Below, one piece after another: positions 15,892-24,862 of a stretch of 64,000 bases of DNA. The DNA is from Streptomyces sp. R21 (GTDB lineage Bacteria > Actinomycetota > Actinomycetes > Streptomycetales > Streptomycetaceae), in assembly GCF_041051975.1 (NCBI RefSeq), contig NZ_CP163435.1, positions 9,392,501-9,456,500 of the forward strand, given 5' to 3'. The notes below the pieces were generated by a model, which was not told where the DNA came from, did not search any database, and saw only the letters and a list, made by a program, of their open reading frames with translations. The position numbers and the translations under genes are program-made. Position 1 is the stretch's first letter. Every line of letters begins with the position of its first letter.

Positions 15892-17445
15892 ATGAAAGTT
15901 GCCTGCATCGGCGCAGGACCCGGAGGACTGTTCTTCGCCACACTGCTGAAGCGGAGCCTGCCCGGAGCCGAGGTCGTGGTCTTCGAACGCAACGGCCCCG
16001 ACGACACGTTCGGCTTCGGAGTCGTCTTCTCCGACGCCACCCTCGACGCCATCGACGCCGCCGACCCCGTCCTCAGCGAGGCGCTGGACAAGCACGGCCG
16101 GCACTGGGACGACATCGAGGTCCGTGTGCACGGCGCCCGGGAGCGCGTCGGAGGAATGGGCATGGCGGCTGTCGTACGCAAGACGCTGCTCAGCCTGCTG
16201 CAGGAACGGGCCCGCGCCGAGGGCGTTCAGATGCGCTTCCAGCACGAGGTCCGCGATCCCGCCGAGCTGGACGACTTCGACCTGGTCGTGGTGTGCGACG
16301 GCGCCAACAGCCGCTTTCGCACCGTGTTCGCCGACGACTTCGGACCGACCGCGGAGGTGGCGAGCGCGAAGTTCATCTGGTTCGGCACCACCTACATGTT
16401 CGACGGGCTCACCTTCGTCCACCAGGACGGCCCCCACGGTGTCTTCGCCGCCCACGCCTATCCGATCGGCGACTCGCTGAGCACGTTCATCGTCGAGACC
16501 GACGCGGACTCCTGGGCCAGAGCCGGTCTCGACGCCTTCGATCCCTCGACCCCGCCGGGCACGAGCGACGAGAAGACCAAGAGCTACCTGGAAGACCTGT
16601 TCCGCGAGCAGATCGACGGCCACCCACTGGTCGGCAACAACTCACGCTGGGCCAACTTCGCGACACGCAGGGCCAGTTCGTGGCGACGGGGCAAGTGGGT
16701 ACTGCTGGGCGACGCCGCGCACACCGCGCACTTCTCTGTCGGATCCGGCACCAAGATGGCCATGGAGGACGCGGTCGCGCTGGCCGAGGCGCTGGGGGAG
16801 GAGTCACACAGTGTGTCGGAGGCGCTCGACCTGTACGAGGAGCGCCGCCGCCCCAAGGTCGAAAGGATCCAGAACTCGGCGCGGCCCAGCCTGTCCTGGT
16901 GGGAACACTTCGGCCGCTACGTCCGCTCGTTCGACGATCCCACGCAGTTCGCCTTCCACTTCCTCACCCGCAGCATCCCGCGCGGCAAACTCGCCGTGCG
17001 CGACGCGGCATACGTGGACCGCGTCGACGGATGGTGGCGGCGACGCCACGAGGCGGGGCCCCTGGAGACCCCTTTCCATGCCGGGCCGTACCGCTTTCCC
17101 TCCCGCCGGGTGACGGTCCGCGACGACCTCCTGACCGGGACCGACGGCACCGGCATCCCGATGGTCCCCTTCAGCGGTCAGTCGTTCGGGGCGGGCGTGT
17201 GGATCGAGGCTCCGGCCACGGAGGAGGGGCTGCCGCTCGCGTTTGACCAGGTGCGTGAGACGGCAGAGGCAGGCGCCCCGCTCATCGGCGTACGCGGTGG
17301 TACGGCGCTGACCCGCGTGCTGGTCGCGGAGGAGGGCCGGCTCGCGCACAGCCTGCCCGCCGCGATCGTCGGCGCGTACGACGACGACACCGCGACCACG
17401 CTCGTGCTCTCCGGCCGGGCCGATCTCGTCGGAGGCACCAAGTGA
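15892..17445 (+). CDS. sdgC: Salicylyl-CoA 5-hydroxylase-like FAD monooxygenase
   Basis: This 517-residue flavin monooxygenase has CIGAGPGGLFFATLLK at the N-terminus, FGFGVVFSD shortly after, the DGANSRFR motif near 140, and GDAAHTAHFSVGSGTKMAME near 275. The combination FGFGVVFSD and HFSVGSGTKMAMEDA is typical of the aryl-CoA hydroxylases (salicylyl-CoA 5-hydroxylase, anthraniloyl-CoA monooxygenase) rather than PHBH. It would hydroxylate salicylyl-CoA at C5 to gentisyl-CoA. The last ~100 residues form an extra C-terminal segment of unclear role. It sits 16 bases after the isomerase and overlaps the CoA-ligase gene by four. Confidence 0.85.
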   Translation: MKVACIGAGPGGLFFATLLKRSLPGAEVVVFERNGPDDTFGFGVVFSDATLDAIDAADPVLSEALDKHGRHWDDIEVRVHGARERVGGMGMAAVVRKTLLSLLQERARAEGVQMRFQHEVRDPAELDDFDLVVVCDGANSRFRTVFADDFGPTAEVASAKFIWFGTTYMFDGLTFVHQDGPHGVFAAHAYPIGDSLSTFIVETDADSWARAGLDAFDPSTPPGTSDEKTKSYLEDLFREQIDGHPLVGNNSRWANFATRRASSWRRGKWVLLGDAAHTAHFSVGSGTKMAMEDAVALAEALGEESHSVSEALDLYEERRRPKVERIQNSARPSLSWWEHFGRYVRSFDDPTQFAFHFLTRSIPRGKLAVRDAAYVDRVDGWWRRRHEAGPLETPFHAGPYRFPSRRVTVRDDLLTGTDGTGIPMVPFSGQSFGAGVWIEAPATEEGLPLAFDQVRETAEAGAPLIGVRGGTALTRVLVAEEGRLAHSLPAAIVGAYDDDTATTLVLSGRADLVGGTK

Positions 17446-19499
17446 GCACCCTGGACGCACTGTTCGCACCCCGAGCCATTGCCGTGCTGGGCGCATCGGC
17501 CACGCCGCGGAAGCTCGGCGCGGCGATGACCGACTCCTTGGACTCCTTCCCGGGGCCGGTGCTGAAGGTCAACTCCGGCCGCCCGGACCCCGACCGGGGC
17601 TTCTTCCCCACCGTCGGCGAGGCGGCAGCGGCCCACGACGTCACGCCGGATCTGATCGTCTCCTGCATTCCGGCGGCCGTGACCGCCGACGCCCTGCGCG
17701 AGGCGGCAGCCGCAGGGGTACGCGCCGCACTCGTCTGCGCCGGCGGGTTCGCAGAAGCCGGGAGTGATGGTGCGCTGCACCAGCAGGCGTTGGCCGAGGT
17801 GGTGCGGGACACCGGCATCCGTGTCCTCGGACCGAACACCTCGGGCTTCCTCGCCCCTCACCGACACCTCACCGCCAGTTTCGTACCGGGCGTCGCCGAG
17901 CTGGAACCGGGCCCGGTGGCGGTCGTGGCCGCGAGCGGCGGCGTGAACCACGCGCTGGCCTTCGCCCTGGCCGAGGCCGGTGTCGGCCTGCGCCTCGGGG
18001 TCGGGCTGGGCAACAGTCTGGACGTCACCCAGGCCGACGTTCTCGACCACCTCGCCGAGGACGACGGCGTACGGGCAGTCGCCCTGCACGTGGAGACCGC
18101 CGCGGAAGGCCGCCGCCTCACCGAGGCGGTACGACGCCTGACCGATCGTGTCCCCGTGGTGGCCCTGGTCGTGGGCCGCAGCGACATCGGCGACTTCGCC
18201 CGCTCCCACACCGGCGCCCTGGCCACCTCCTGGCGCGTGACCAGGACAGCCCTACGCCAGGCCGGAGCGGTCCTCGTCGACGACGAACGCGACCTCGTCG
18301 ACGCCGTCACCGCGCTCAGCCGTATGCGGCTCCCCGCCAACGCACGCCCAGGCATCGGCCTGGTCACCGCACAGGCCGGACCCGGACTGCTGCTCACCGA
18401 CGACCTGCGCTCCCACGGCGTCCAGGTTCCGCCGCTGGTCGAACGGACGGTGAAGGAGCTGCGCGAGTTGCTCCCGGCCCTCACGTACCTGAACAACCCC
18501 GTTGACACCGGCCGCCCTTCGCCCGTGCTCACGCAGGTGGTGGAGCGGGTCTCGGAGGACCCAGGCATCGACGTCACCGCCGTGTACGGGCTGCTGGAAC
18601 CCACCGCCGTGGACCTCCCGGCCGCGCTGGCCGCCGCCCGTACGGCCACCCCGGTCGTCGCCGTCGTCGGCGGACCCGTGGAGCAGGCGCGGCAGGCTCG
18701 CCGGGAACTCGACGAAGCCGGCATCCCCTGCGCGGCCACGCCGGCCTCCGGAGCGGTCATGCTCCGCGCGCTCGTCGAGGACGCGGCAGCCCGCACGCGA
18801 CTGGCGGCCGTCGTCACCGCCCCCGATGCACCCACCCTGCCCCCGCCGGGCCCGGTCGACGAGCACACCGCCAAGGGCGTCCTTGCGGACCTGGGCATCC
18901 GTACGCCCGTACGGCGCGTGTGCGCCGACCCCGCCGCAGCACACGCGGCTCTCGATGAGCTCGGCGGACCGGTCGTCGTGAAGATCCTCGACGCGGAGAT
19001 CCTGCACAAGACGGAGGTCGGCGGGGTCCAGGTCGGCATCCGCACGCACCAGGAGCTCGACGAAGCACTCGCCCGCATGCCCGCAAGCCCCGCACTGCTG
19101 GTCGAACAGATGGCCCCCGCGGGACCCGAACTCATCGTCGGCGTGCGCCGCGACCCGGTCTTCGGCCCAGTGGTGGCTCTGGGCGCCGGCGGAACGGCCG
19201 CCGAAATCCTCGGTGACGTCACCCTGCGCCTCGCGCCCCTGTCCGCGAACGAGGCCCACGCGATGCTCGACGAGCTCGCCACCCGCCAGATGTTCCTCGG
19301 CGCGCGCGGTGCTACCTCGGTAGACCGAGCGCGACTCACCCACGTGCTGCTCGCGCTCGCCTCCCTAGCCGCCGACAACGCCGTGGCCGAGTGCGAGATC
19401 AACCCTTTGCGCGTCCTGCCCGGCGGCGATGTCGTCGCGCTCGACGCCGTACTGCTGCTGCGTGACCCCCGGGCTCAAGGAGGATCCGACGATGCGTGA
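17442..19499 (+). CDS. NDP-forming acyl-CoA synthetase (AcdA-AcdB fusion)
   Basis: This 685-residue protein has the order CoA-binding domain (1-130, AVLGASATPRKLG), succinyl-CoA-ligase-like domains (130-440), and an ATP-grasp domain (about 470-680, with GGPVVVKILDAEILHKTEVG and VALGAGGTAAE). The phospho-histidine of this family is present as H256 in SHTGAL. Such enzymes form acyl-CoA from acid, CoA and ATP through a phosphoenzyme. In this operon it stands between the aryl-CoA hydroxylase and an aryl-AMP ligase, so it may act as, or replace, the enzyme that places salicylate on CoA. That role is inferred from position. The GTG overlaps the previous stop by four. Confidence 0.82.
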   Translation: MSTLDALFAPRAIAVLGASATPRKLGAAMTDSLDSFPGPVLKVNSGRPDPDRGFFPTVGEAAAAHDVTPDLIVSCIPAAVTADALREAAAAGVRAALVCAGGFAEAGSDGALHQQALAEVVRDTGIRVLGPNTSGFLAPHRHLTASFVPGVAELEPGPVAVVAASGGVNHALAFALAEAGVGLRLGVGLGNSLDVTQADVLDHLAEDDGVRAVALHVETAAEGRRLTEAVRRLTDRVPVVALVVGRSDIGDFARSHTGALATSWRVTRTALRQAGAVLVDDERDLVDAVTALSRMRLPANARPGIGLVTAQAGPGLLLTDDLRSHGVQVPPLVERTVKELRELLPALTYLNNPVDTGRPSPVLTQVVERVSEDPGIDVTAVYGLLEPTAVDLPAALAAARTATPVVAVVGGPVEQARQARRELDEAGIPCAATPASGAVMLRALVEDAAARTRLAAVVTAPDAPTLPPPGPVDEHTAKGVLADLGIRTPVRRVCADPAAAHAALDELGGPVVVKILDAEILHKTEVGGVQVGIRTHQELDEALARMPASPALLVEQMAPAGPELIVGVRRDPVFGPVVALGAGGTAAEILGDVTLRLAPLSANEAHAMLDELATRQMFLGARGATSVDRARLTHVLLALASLAADNAVAECEINPLRVLPGGDVVALDAVLLLRDPRAQGGSDDA

Positions 19500-21150
19500 G
19501 GGATTCGTGCCCTGGCCCAAGGAGGCGGCCGACCGCTACCGCGAGGCCGGGTACTGGCGTGGCAGGCCGCTCGGCTCATACCTCCACGACTGGGCCGAGA
19601 CCTACGACGACACGGTGGCCGTCGTGGACGGCGACACACGCCTGACTTACCGTCAACTCGCCGACCGGGCGGACGGATTGGCATGCCGTCTGCTGGACAG
19701 TGGTCTCAACCCCGGTGACGCGATGCTCGTCCAGCTGCCCAACGGCTGGGAGTTCGTCACACTCACCCTTGCCTGTCTGCGGGCCGGAATCGCTCCCGTG
19801 ATGGCGATGCCCGCCCACCGCGGTCACGAACTGCGCTACCTGGCCGCGCATGCCGAGGTCACGTCGATCGCCGTACCGGACCGACTCGGCGACTTCGACC
19901 ACCAGGCCCTGGGGCGGGAGGTCGCCGAAGCCACCCCGAGCGTAAGGCTGTTGCTTGTCACGGGTGGCACGGTCGGCACCGACGCCACGGATCTGCGCGC
20001 CCTGGCCGAACCGGCCGACGACCCGGTCGCCGCACGGGCGCGGCTCGACCGGATCGCCCCGGACAGCGGCGACATCGCCGTCTTCCTGCTCTCCGGCGGC
20101 ACGACCGGACTGCCGAAGCTCATCGCCCGCACCCATGACGACTACGAGTACAACGCGCGGCGCAGCGCCGAGGTCTGCGGCCTCGACTCCGACTCCGTCT
20201 ACCTGGTGGCACTGCCCGCCGGACACAACTTCCCCCTGGCCTGCCCCGGCATCCTGGGCACTCTCATGAACGGCGGCAGGGTCGTCCTGGCCCGCACCCC
20301 GGAACCCGGCAAGGTGCTGCCGCTGATGGCCGCCGAGGGCGTGACGGCCACCGCCGCCGTGCCGGCCGTCGTCCAGCGCTGGATCGACGCGGTGGCCTCC
20401 GGCCGCCACCCCGCCCCGCCCGCACTACGGCTGTTGCAAGTGGGTGGCGCCCGCCTCGCGCCGGAGGTCGCCATCCGCGCCGAACCCGTGCTCGGCGGCA
20501 CGCTCCAGCAGGTGTTCGGCATGGCAGAGGGACTGCTGAACTACACGCGCCCCGACGACCCCGACGACATCAAGATCGAGACGCAGGGGCGCCCCATGTG
20601 CCCGGACGACGAGATCCTCGTCGTCGACGCCTCCGACAACCCGGTCCCGCCCGGCGAGATGGGCGCCCTGCTCACCCGCGGCCCGTACACCCCACGGGGC
20701 TACTACCGGGCCGCCGAGCACAACGCCCGTGCGTTCACCCCCGACGGCTGGTACCGCACCGGTGACGTCGTCCGGCTGCACCCGTCGGGCAATCTCGTCG
20801 TCGAAGGACGAGACAAGGACCTCATCAACCGGGGTGGCGAGAAGATCTCCGCCGAGGAGGTCGAGAACCTCATCTACCGCCTGCCCGGTGTCGCCCGCGT
20901 CGCGGCCGTCGCGAAGGCCGACCCCGACCTGGGGGAGCGGGTGTGCGCGGTAGTGGTCGTCGAGCCGGGGACCCACTTGAGCCTCGAATCGGTCCGTGCA
21001 GCCCTCACCGCGATGCAGGTGGCGCGATACAAGCTTCCCGAAGACCTGCTGGTCGTGGACGAGTTGCCGCTGACGAAGGTCGGCAAGATCGACAAGAAGC
21101 GTCTGCGGGATGTCGTCCGTGGCAAGGCAGACTCGGTCGAGGCGGTGTGA
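19492..21150 (+). CDS. sdgA: Aryl-AMP ligase, salicylate-activating (EntE/SdgA-like)
   Basis: This 552-residue ANL-superfamily adenylating enzyme has the P-loop LSGGTTGLPKLI near residue 205, the middle motif GMAEGLLNYTRPDDP typical of 2,3-dihydroxybenzoate/salicylate-AMP ligases, YRTGDVVRLHPSGNLVVEGR, RDKDLINRGGEKI and the catalytic lysine in LTKVGKIDKK. The start ATG 19492 has AAGGAGGA six bases upstream and lies eight bases inside the preceding gene. It activates salicylate to salicylyl-AMP, which is then moved to CoA. No carrier-protein or siderophore genes lie nearby, so catabolism rather than siderophore synthesis is likely. Confidence 0.87.
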   Translation: MREGFVPWPKEAADRYREAGYWRGRPLGSYLHDWAETYDDTVAVVDGDTRLTYRQLADRADGLACRLLDSGLNPGDAMLVQLPNGWEFVTLTLACLRAGIAPVMAMPAHRGHELRYLAAHAEVTSIAVPDRLGDFDHQALGREVAEATPSVRLLLVTGGTVGTDATDLRALAEPADDPVAARARLDRIAPDSGDIAVFLLSGGTTGLPKLIARTHDDYEYNARRSAEVCGLDSDSVYLVALPAGHNFPLACPGILGTLMNGGRVVLARTPEPGKVLPLMAAEGVTATAAVPAVVQRWIDAVASGRHPAPPALRLLQVGGARLAPEVAIRAEPVLGGTLQQVFGMAEGLLNYTRPDDPDDIKIETQGRPMCPDDEILVVDASDNPVPPGEMGALLTRGPYTPRGYYRAAEHNARAFTPDGWYRTGDVVRLHPSGNLVVEGRDKDLINRGGEKISAEEVENLIYRLPGVARVAAVAKADPDLGERVCAVVVVEPGTHLSLESVRAALTAMQVARYKLPEDLLVVDELPLTKVGKIDKKRLRDVVRGKADSVEAV

Positions 21151-21202
21151 CGGCGCTTGCCGCCGCCATCACCGTCGACCCGGCAATATGCGTCCTCGGG
21201 TA

Positions 21203-21236
21203 CGTCCTGCCGCTGAGTTTTTTCTGCGGCAGGACG
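21203..21236 (+). terminator. Strong intrinsic-type hairpin closing the gentisate operon
   Basis: CGTCCTGCCGC at 21203-21213 pairs perfectly with GCGGCAGGACG at 21226-21236 over a T-rich 12-base loop. It lies between the convergent aryl-AMP ligase and the monooxygenase ending at 21279, so it can serve both directions. Confidence 0.7.
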
Positions 21237-21278
21237 ACGCCGAGCACCTCGAGCAACCGGCCGGTCGGTCAGCCGTCG

Positions 21279-21650
21279 TCATTCCCCTTCGCAGATGCCC
21301 TCGACAGCGAACTTCTGGTACAGGTGCGGGTAGGCGACGGTGCCCGCAGGGTAGCCCCTCAGGTGCGAGGCGAACTCCGGTGTGCCGAGCGCTGCACGGA
21401 GGTGCTCGGTGGATTTCCAGACTGCGACGTTGGTGAAAAGCCGGCTGCCGCCGATGCCCCGGTACAGCTGCACCGAGAGGAGGCTCCCCGACTCCTTCAT
21501 GTACTCCGCGTCGTCCGTCCAGGCGGCCACCACCTCATTCTCCTTGCCGTCCGGGGCGACAAAGGTGTTGATGATGGTGACCGGGCCGGCCTCCTCCTTC
21601 TGCTGGTCGTGGAAGTGGGTGGACTCGTCGAGGTGGCCGAACTGCAGCAT
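21279..21650 (-). CDS. Antibiotic-biosynthesis-monooxygenase (ABM) domain protein
   Basis: This 123-residue protein has a dimeric alpha-beta barrel pattern: VTIINTFVAPDGKENEVVAAW, then LLSVQLYRGIGGSRLFTNVAVWKS, then EHLRAAL. ABM-type proteins act as cofactor-free monooxygenases or small-molecule-binding proteins. ATG 21650 has GGAGGA four bases upstream. It lies about 90 bases downstream of the alpha/beta hydrolase on the same strand and is probably in the same TetR-controlled operon. The substrate is unknown. Confidence 0.75.
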   Translation of the reverse strand: MLQFGHLDESTHFHDQQKEEAGPVTIINTFVAPDGKENEVVAAWTDDAEYMKESGSLLSVQLYRGIGGSRLFTNVAVWKSTEHLRAALGTPEFASHLRGYPAGTVAYPHLYQKFAVEGICEGE

Positions 21651-21742
21651 GTTTCCTCCATGAACTCGCGTGTGGTGAGTTGTGATCATTGGGCGGTCCG
21701 GGCGAGGGGCCAGGCCGCTGTGGCCCCCGCCCGTGGGTGGGT

Positions 21743-22537
21743 TCAGGCGTGGTGCTTGCCGAGGAAGTCGGTGACGAGCTGCAGCCACTCCGCGGTCCGC
21801 TCCAGCATCGGCAGATGGCCGGTGGCGATTTCCGCGAGCTGCGCGCCGGGGATGGTCTCGGCGAGTTGGCGGTGCAGGGCGGTGGAGGTGAGCCGGTCGT
21901 CGGTGGTCGAGACGACCAGGGTGGGGACCGTGATGCCGGCTAGGTCGTCCCGGACATCGACCTGGCCGACGAGGTCGGTCTGCTCGGAGCTGCCGTCGGC
22001 CGCGCCGGCGGCGACGTAGCCAAGGGTCTGCCGCAGCTGCTCGGCGGGCATGGACTCCAGCGCCTGGGTGCCGAGGGCCATCATGAGCTGGAATTCGGCG
22101 AGCAGTTCGCGGTCGCCGGACGCGGCGATCTTGCTCCAGACCGAGGAGGCGAGAGCGAGCCGGTTGTCGCGGTGCGGGAAAGAGGCGGTCAGGACGAGCG
22201 CGGTGACGCGCCCGGGGTGGCGGGTGGCGGCGCGGATGGCGACCGGGCCGCCGAGGGAGTAGCCGGACACGGCGAAGCGGTCGAGGTCCTCCGCGTCGGC
22301 GGCGGCGATGAGCTGGTCGGCGAGGTCGTCGACGGACAGCGGAGTGGTGGAGCGGGGGGTGTCGCCGCTGCCGGGGTAGTCGATGCCGACGACAGTGTTG
22401 CGGGCGGCGAGTCCTTCCAGGACGGGGCCGTAGGTACCGGCCAGGCTGCTGCCGGCGCCGTGGGCGAGGAGCAGGCCGGGGCCGGAGCCGAGGCGAGTGC
22501 GGGCGAACGTGGGTGCGGTCAGGTTGCGGAGTGACAT
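21743..22537 (-). CDS. Alpha/beta hydrolase
   Basis: This 264-residue alpha/beta hydrolase has the oxyanion region LAHGAGSS, the nucleophile elbow GYSLGG near residue 95, and the acid and histidine around DDRLTS and TGHLPM. It belongs to the small cytosolic esterase/C-C hydrolase type; the substrate cannot be read from sequence. It is divergent from a TetR gene, and the 143-base interval carries repeated operator-like elements, so it is probably induced by a compound it acts on. Confidence 0.85.
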   Translation of the reverse strand: MSLRNLTAPTFARTRLGSGPGLLLAHGAGSSLAGTYGPVLEGLAARNTVVGIDYPGSGDTPRSTTPLSVDDLADQLIAAADAEDLDRFAVSGYSLGGPVAIRAATRHPGRVTALVLTASFPHRDNRLALASSVWSKIAASGDRELLAEFQLMMALGTQALESMPAEQLRQTLGYVAAGAADGSSEQTDLVGQVDVRDDLAGITVPTLVVSTTDDRLTSTALHRQLAETIPGAQLAEIATGHLPMLERTAEWLQLVTDFLGKHHA

Positions 22538-22580
22538 GACTGTCTGCCTTTCGGATGCGCCGACACACGAGAATCATCCA

Positions 22581-22661
22581 GTGCGTGTGATTACGTCTCC
22601 AGGTCTATCACACGGAGCGTATGATTCGGGCGTGTGACGTCAATCACACACTTCGTATGAT
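22581..22661. promoter_or_regulatory. Repeated TetR-type operators in a divergent promoter
   Basis: Two direct copies of ATCACACnnnnCGTATGAT occur at 22607-22625 and 22643-22661, 36 bases apart. A third, inverted relative with GTGTGATTACG lies at 22585-22595, and GTGTGA/TCACAC form a six-base inverted repeat over 22632-22649. These cover the promoters of the hydrolase and of the TetR gene and probably bind that regulator. Confidence 0.65.
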
Positions 22662-22680
22662 GTGCCGGTAGGGTGGCGGT

Positions 22681-23283
22681 ATGAAGCAGCCTCTCCACCG
22701 CCGACAGCCGACCCCGGGCAACCCGCGCGTGCAGCGCACCCGCAACCGCGTGCTGGCCGTCGCGCGGGAACTGCTGCCCCAGGTCGGACCGGCCGGGCTG
22801 ACCTACGCCCTGCTGGCCGAGCGGTCAGACGTCACCCGCCAGACTCTCTACCGCCACTGGCCCACCCGAGCCGCGCTGCTCTTCGACCTCGTTCTCGAAG
22901 GCCCCGACCTCGGCACCTACCCCGAACCGGGCAGCGACGTCGGCGCCGTGGCCACCGCCTGGCTGAAGAGCCTGCGCGCCGGCGTCAGCGTGCCGGCCGT
23001 GCGCACCGCGGCCCTGGCCGTCACCGCCCAGGCCGACCACGACCCCGACAGCGCCCGGGCCCTCGTCCGCATCAGCGAAGACCGCTACGCCGGCTTCAAC
23101 AGGCTGCTGGAGCCTTCCGGCATCCAGATCAGCGACGACGAGTTCACCCTGCTGTACGGGCCCGTCCTCGCCCGGCTCTTCCTCGACCGCGGCCAGGTCA
23201 CCGATGCCTTCATCGACGCCGTCGTGGCCCAGTGGATCACCACGCTGCAGCCTGCCGACGCACCGCAGGACCCCCGGCAGTAG
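22681..23283 (+). CDS. TetR/AcrR-family transcriptional regulator
   Basis: This 200-residue protein has an N-terminal HTH at about residues 20-65 (VLAVARELLPQVGPAGLTY, AERSDVTRQTLYRHWP), followed by a helical ligand domain. It is divergent from the alpha/beta hydrolase/ABM pair, with clear repeats in between, so autoregulation and control of that pair is likely. The ribosome-binding site is modest (TAGGGTGGC). Its ligand is unknown. Confidence 0.9.
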   Translation: MKQPLHRRQPTPGNPRVQRTRNRVLAVARELLPQVGPAGLTYALLAERSDVTRQTLYRHWPTRAALLFDLVLEGPDLGTYPEPGSDVGAVATAWLKSLRAGVSVPAVRTAALAVTAQADHDPDSARALVRISEDRYAGFNRLLEPSGIQISDDEFTLLYGPVLARLFLDRGQVTDAFIDAVVAQWITTLQPADAPQDPRQ

Positions 23284-23668
23284 TCGCCGAAAGCTCCTGA
23301 CGGAGGGGAACAACCGTGTCCAGGCGACGAACCGGACTCGTGTCAACCCGTCACCGCCACCCCTGCCGAGTGAGCCTGGCCGCCCGCTGCCGCACACCCG
23401 GCATGGCCGCCGGCCAGCTGCTCGTGTAGCCAGTCGATTGGCTTCATGGAGGCTTCATGTGCTGAGTGGTCCAGGTCACGCGAGGTCATTACGTGCACAG
23501 CCCCGCGTAACGGCCTACGCCGACCACATCGCCGACGCGTGCGACCGGCCCAGCTGTCTTGATGTGACCTGTGCTGTACCAAAGTGCTAACCATCTCGCT
23601 GATTTCGTACCGGCAGCTGTTCAACCCAGTTGACATCAGTGCAGGTCACGACCGTTGCCTTCTTTCAA
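23284..23668. other. Intergenic region without a convincing gene
   Basis: The 385 bases separate the TetR gene from the end of the radical SAM gene. One 37-codon frame (GTG 23316 to TAG 23429) has a good GGAGGGG ribosome-binding site but an Arg/Cys-rich product resembling nothing known and unremarkable codon bias. I see no clear hairpin, RNA gene or repeat. Confidence 0.4.
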
Positions 23669-24826
23669 CTATCGATCCTGGTCACAGCGGGCGTCGCCCA
23701 TGACTGCGGGCGGCTCCGGCCAGTGGACCGGGGCGTCGGCGGGCATGGTGAACAGGCGTCCTTCGTCCGCCGGGTCGCGCGCCTCGTGGAAGCGGAACGC
23801 GAGCCGGTCCTCGTACAGCCCGAGCACCTCGATCTTGCCCGCGGCGTGCGACGCCACGTACCGGAACCGGCGGGCCAGACCGTTGAGTTGGGCACGGGCC
23901 TGGCCGATCAGGTGCAGGGTGTCCTGGATCGGCAGCATGAAGGATTCGTTGCCGTGGACGGGGCGGCACTGGAACAGGTAGTAGGGGATCACGCCTGCCT
24001 CCGCCAACCCGCCCAGGAGCCGCACGAGTTCCGTGACGTCGTCGTTCACGCCACGCAGCACGGGGGTCTGGTTGACCAGGGAAACGCCCCGTGACAGCAG
24101 GAGTTCGACCTTGTCGAGAGCCTTCGCCGTCAGTTCTCTGCTGTGGTTGAAGTGCGCGACCACCACCACCCGCCGACCGGTGCTCCGCACGTCGTCGAAC
24201 GCGCACAGCAGCTCTTCGGTGAGGCGGTCGGGATCGAAGGCGGGCACTTTCGTGCCGATCCGGATGGTCCGGACATGGGGCACCTCGCAGATCTGTCGCA
24301 GGACGTCGGCGATTCTGCGCGCCGACAGCATGAGCGGATCTCCGCCGGTGAGCAGGACGTTGTCGATCTCCGTGTGGCGCCGGATGTAGTCGAGGCCCGC
24401 CGCCACGTCCAGCCGGGTCTCCCGGCTGTCGGCGGGAGCGATGTGGTGCTCGTCGCCCGTCGCCAGCGTGAAGCGCTTGCGGAAGCAGAAACGGCAGTAC
24501 GACGCGCAGACCTCGGTCAGGAGCAGCAGTGCCGTCCGCGGGTACTTGTGCTGCAGGCCGCGTACCTGCGTGTTGGCGGCCTCGTCGCTGGCGTCGTAGG
24601 GGAAGTCGTCCTCCAGCTCGCTGCGGTGGGGCAGGACCAGCCTGCGCAACGGGTCCGCGGGGTCGTCCCACTGGACGAGCGAGGCGTAGTACCGGGAGAC
24701 CCGGAACTCGAACTCCTCCAACACCGGTCGCAGGACGGCCAGTTCCGCACGGGGCAGGCTGGCGATCTCCCCGGGGTCGCGGATCACCGAGCCGCGCCGC
24801 CCCGGCTGCCCCTCGTCCTCGTGCAT
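23669..24826 (-). CDS. KamA-family radical SAM/PLP aminomutase-like protein
   Basis: This 385-residue protein is similar throughout to lysine 2,3-aminomutase. The radical SAM cluster motif is C107-x3-C111-x2-C114 (CASYCRFCF), followed by LLTGGDPLM. The probable PLP-binding lysine is K331 in HAAGKIEV. The acidic residues that hold the lysine side chain in true KamA appear replaced: FQCRPV near 287 where KamA has an Asp after the Cys, and no Asp before the PLP lysine. It is also shorter at the C-terminus. Its substrate is therefore probably not free lysine. It lies 36 bases downstream of the CHAT gene with GGGGAGGG before its ATG, and is likely co-transcribed with it. Confidence 0.8.
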   Translation of the reverse strand: MHEDEGQPGRRGSVIRDPGEIASLPRAELAVLRPVLEEFEFRVSRYYASLVQWDDPADPLRRLVLPHRSELEDDFPYDASDEAANTQVRGLQHKYPRTALLLLTEVCASYCRFCFRKRFTLATGDEHHIAPADSRETRLDVAAGLDYIRRHTEIDNVLLTGGDPLMLSARRIADVLRQICEVPHVRTIRIGTKVPAFDPDRLTEELLCAFDDVRSTGRRVVVVAHFNHSRELTAKALDKVELLLSRGVSLVNQTPVLRGVNDDVTELVRLLGGLAEAGVIPYYLFQCRPVHGNESFMLPIQDTLHLIGQARAQLNGLARRFRYVASHAAGKIEVLGLYEDRLAFRFHEARDPADEGRLFTMPADAPVHWPEPPAVMGDARCDQDR

Positions 24827-24862
24827 GGCCCTCCCCGGAAGCGGCGCCGTGACGCCGGTCGC

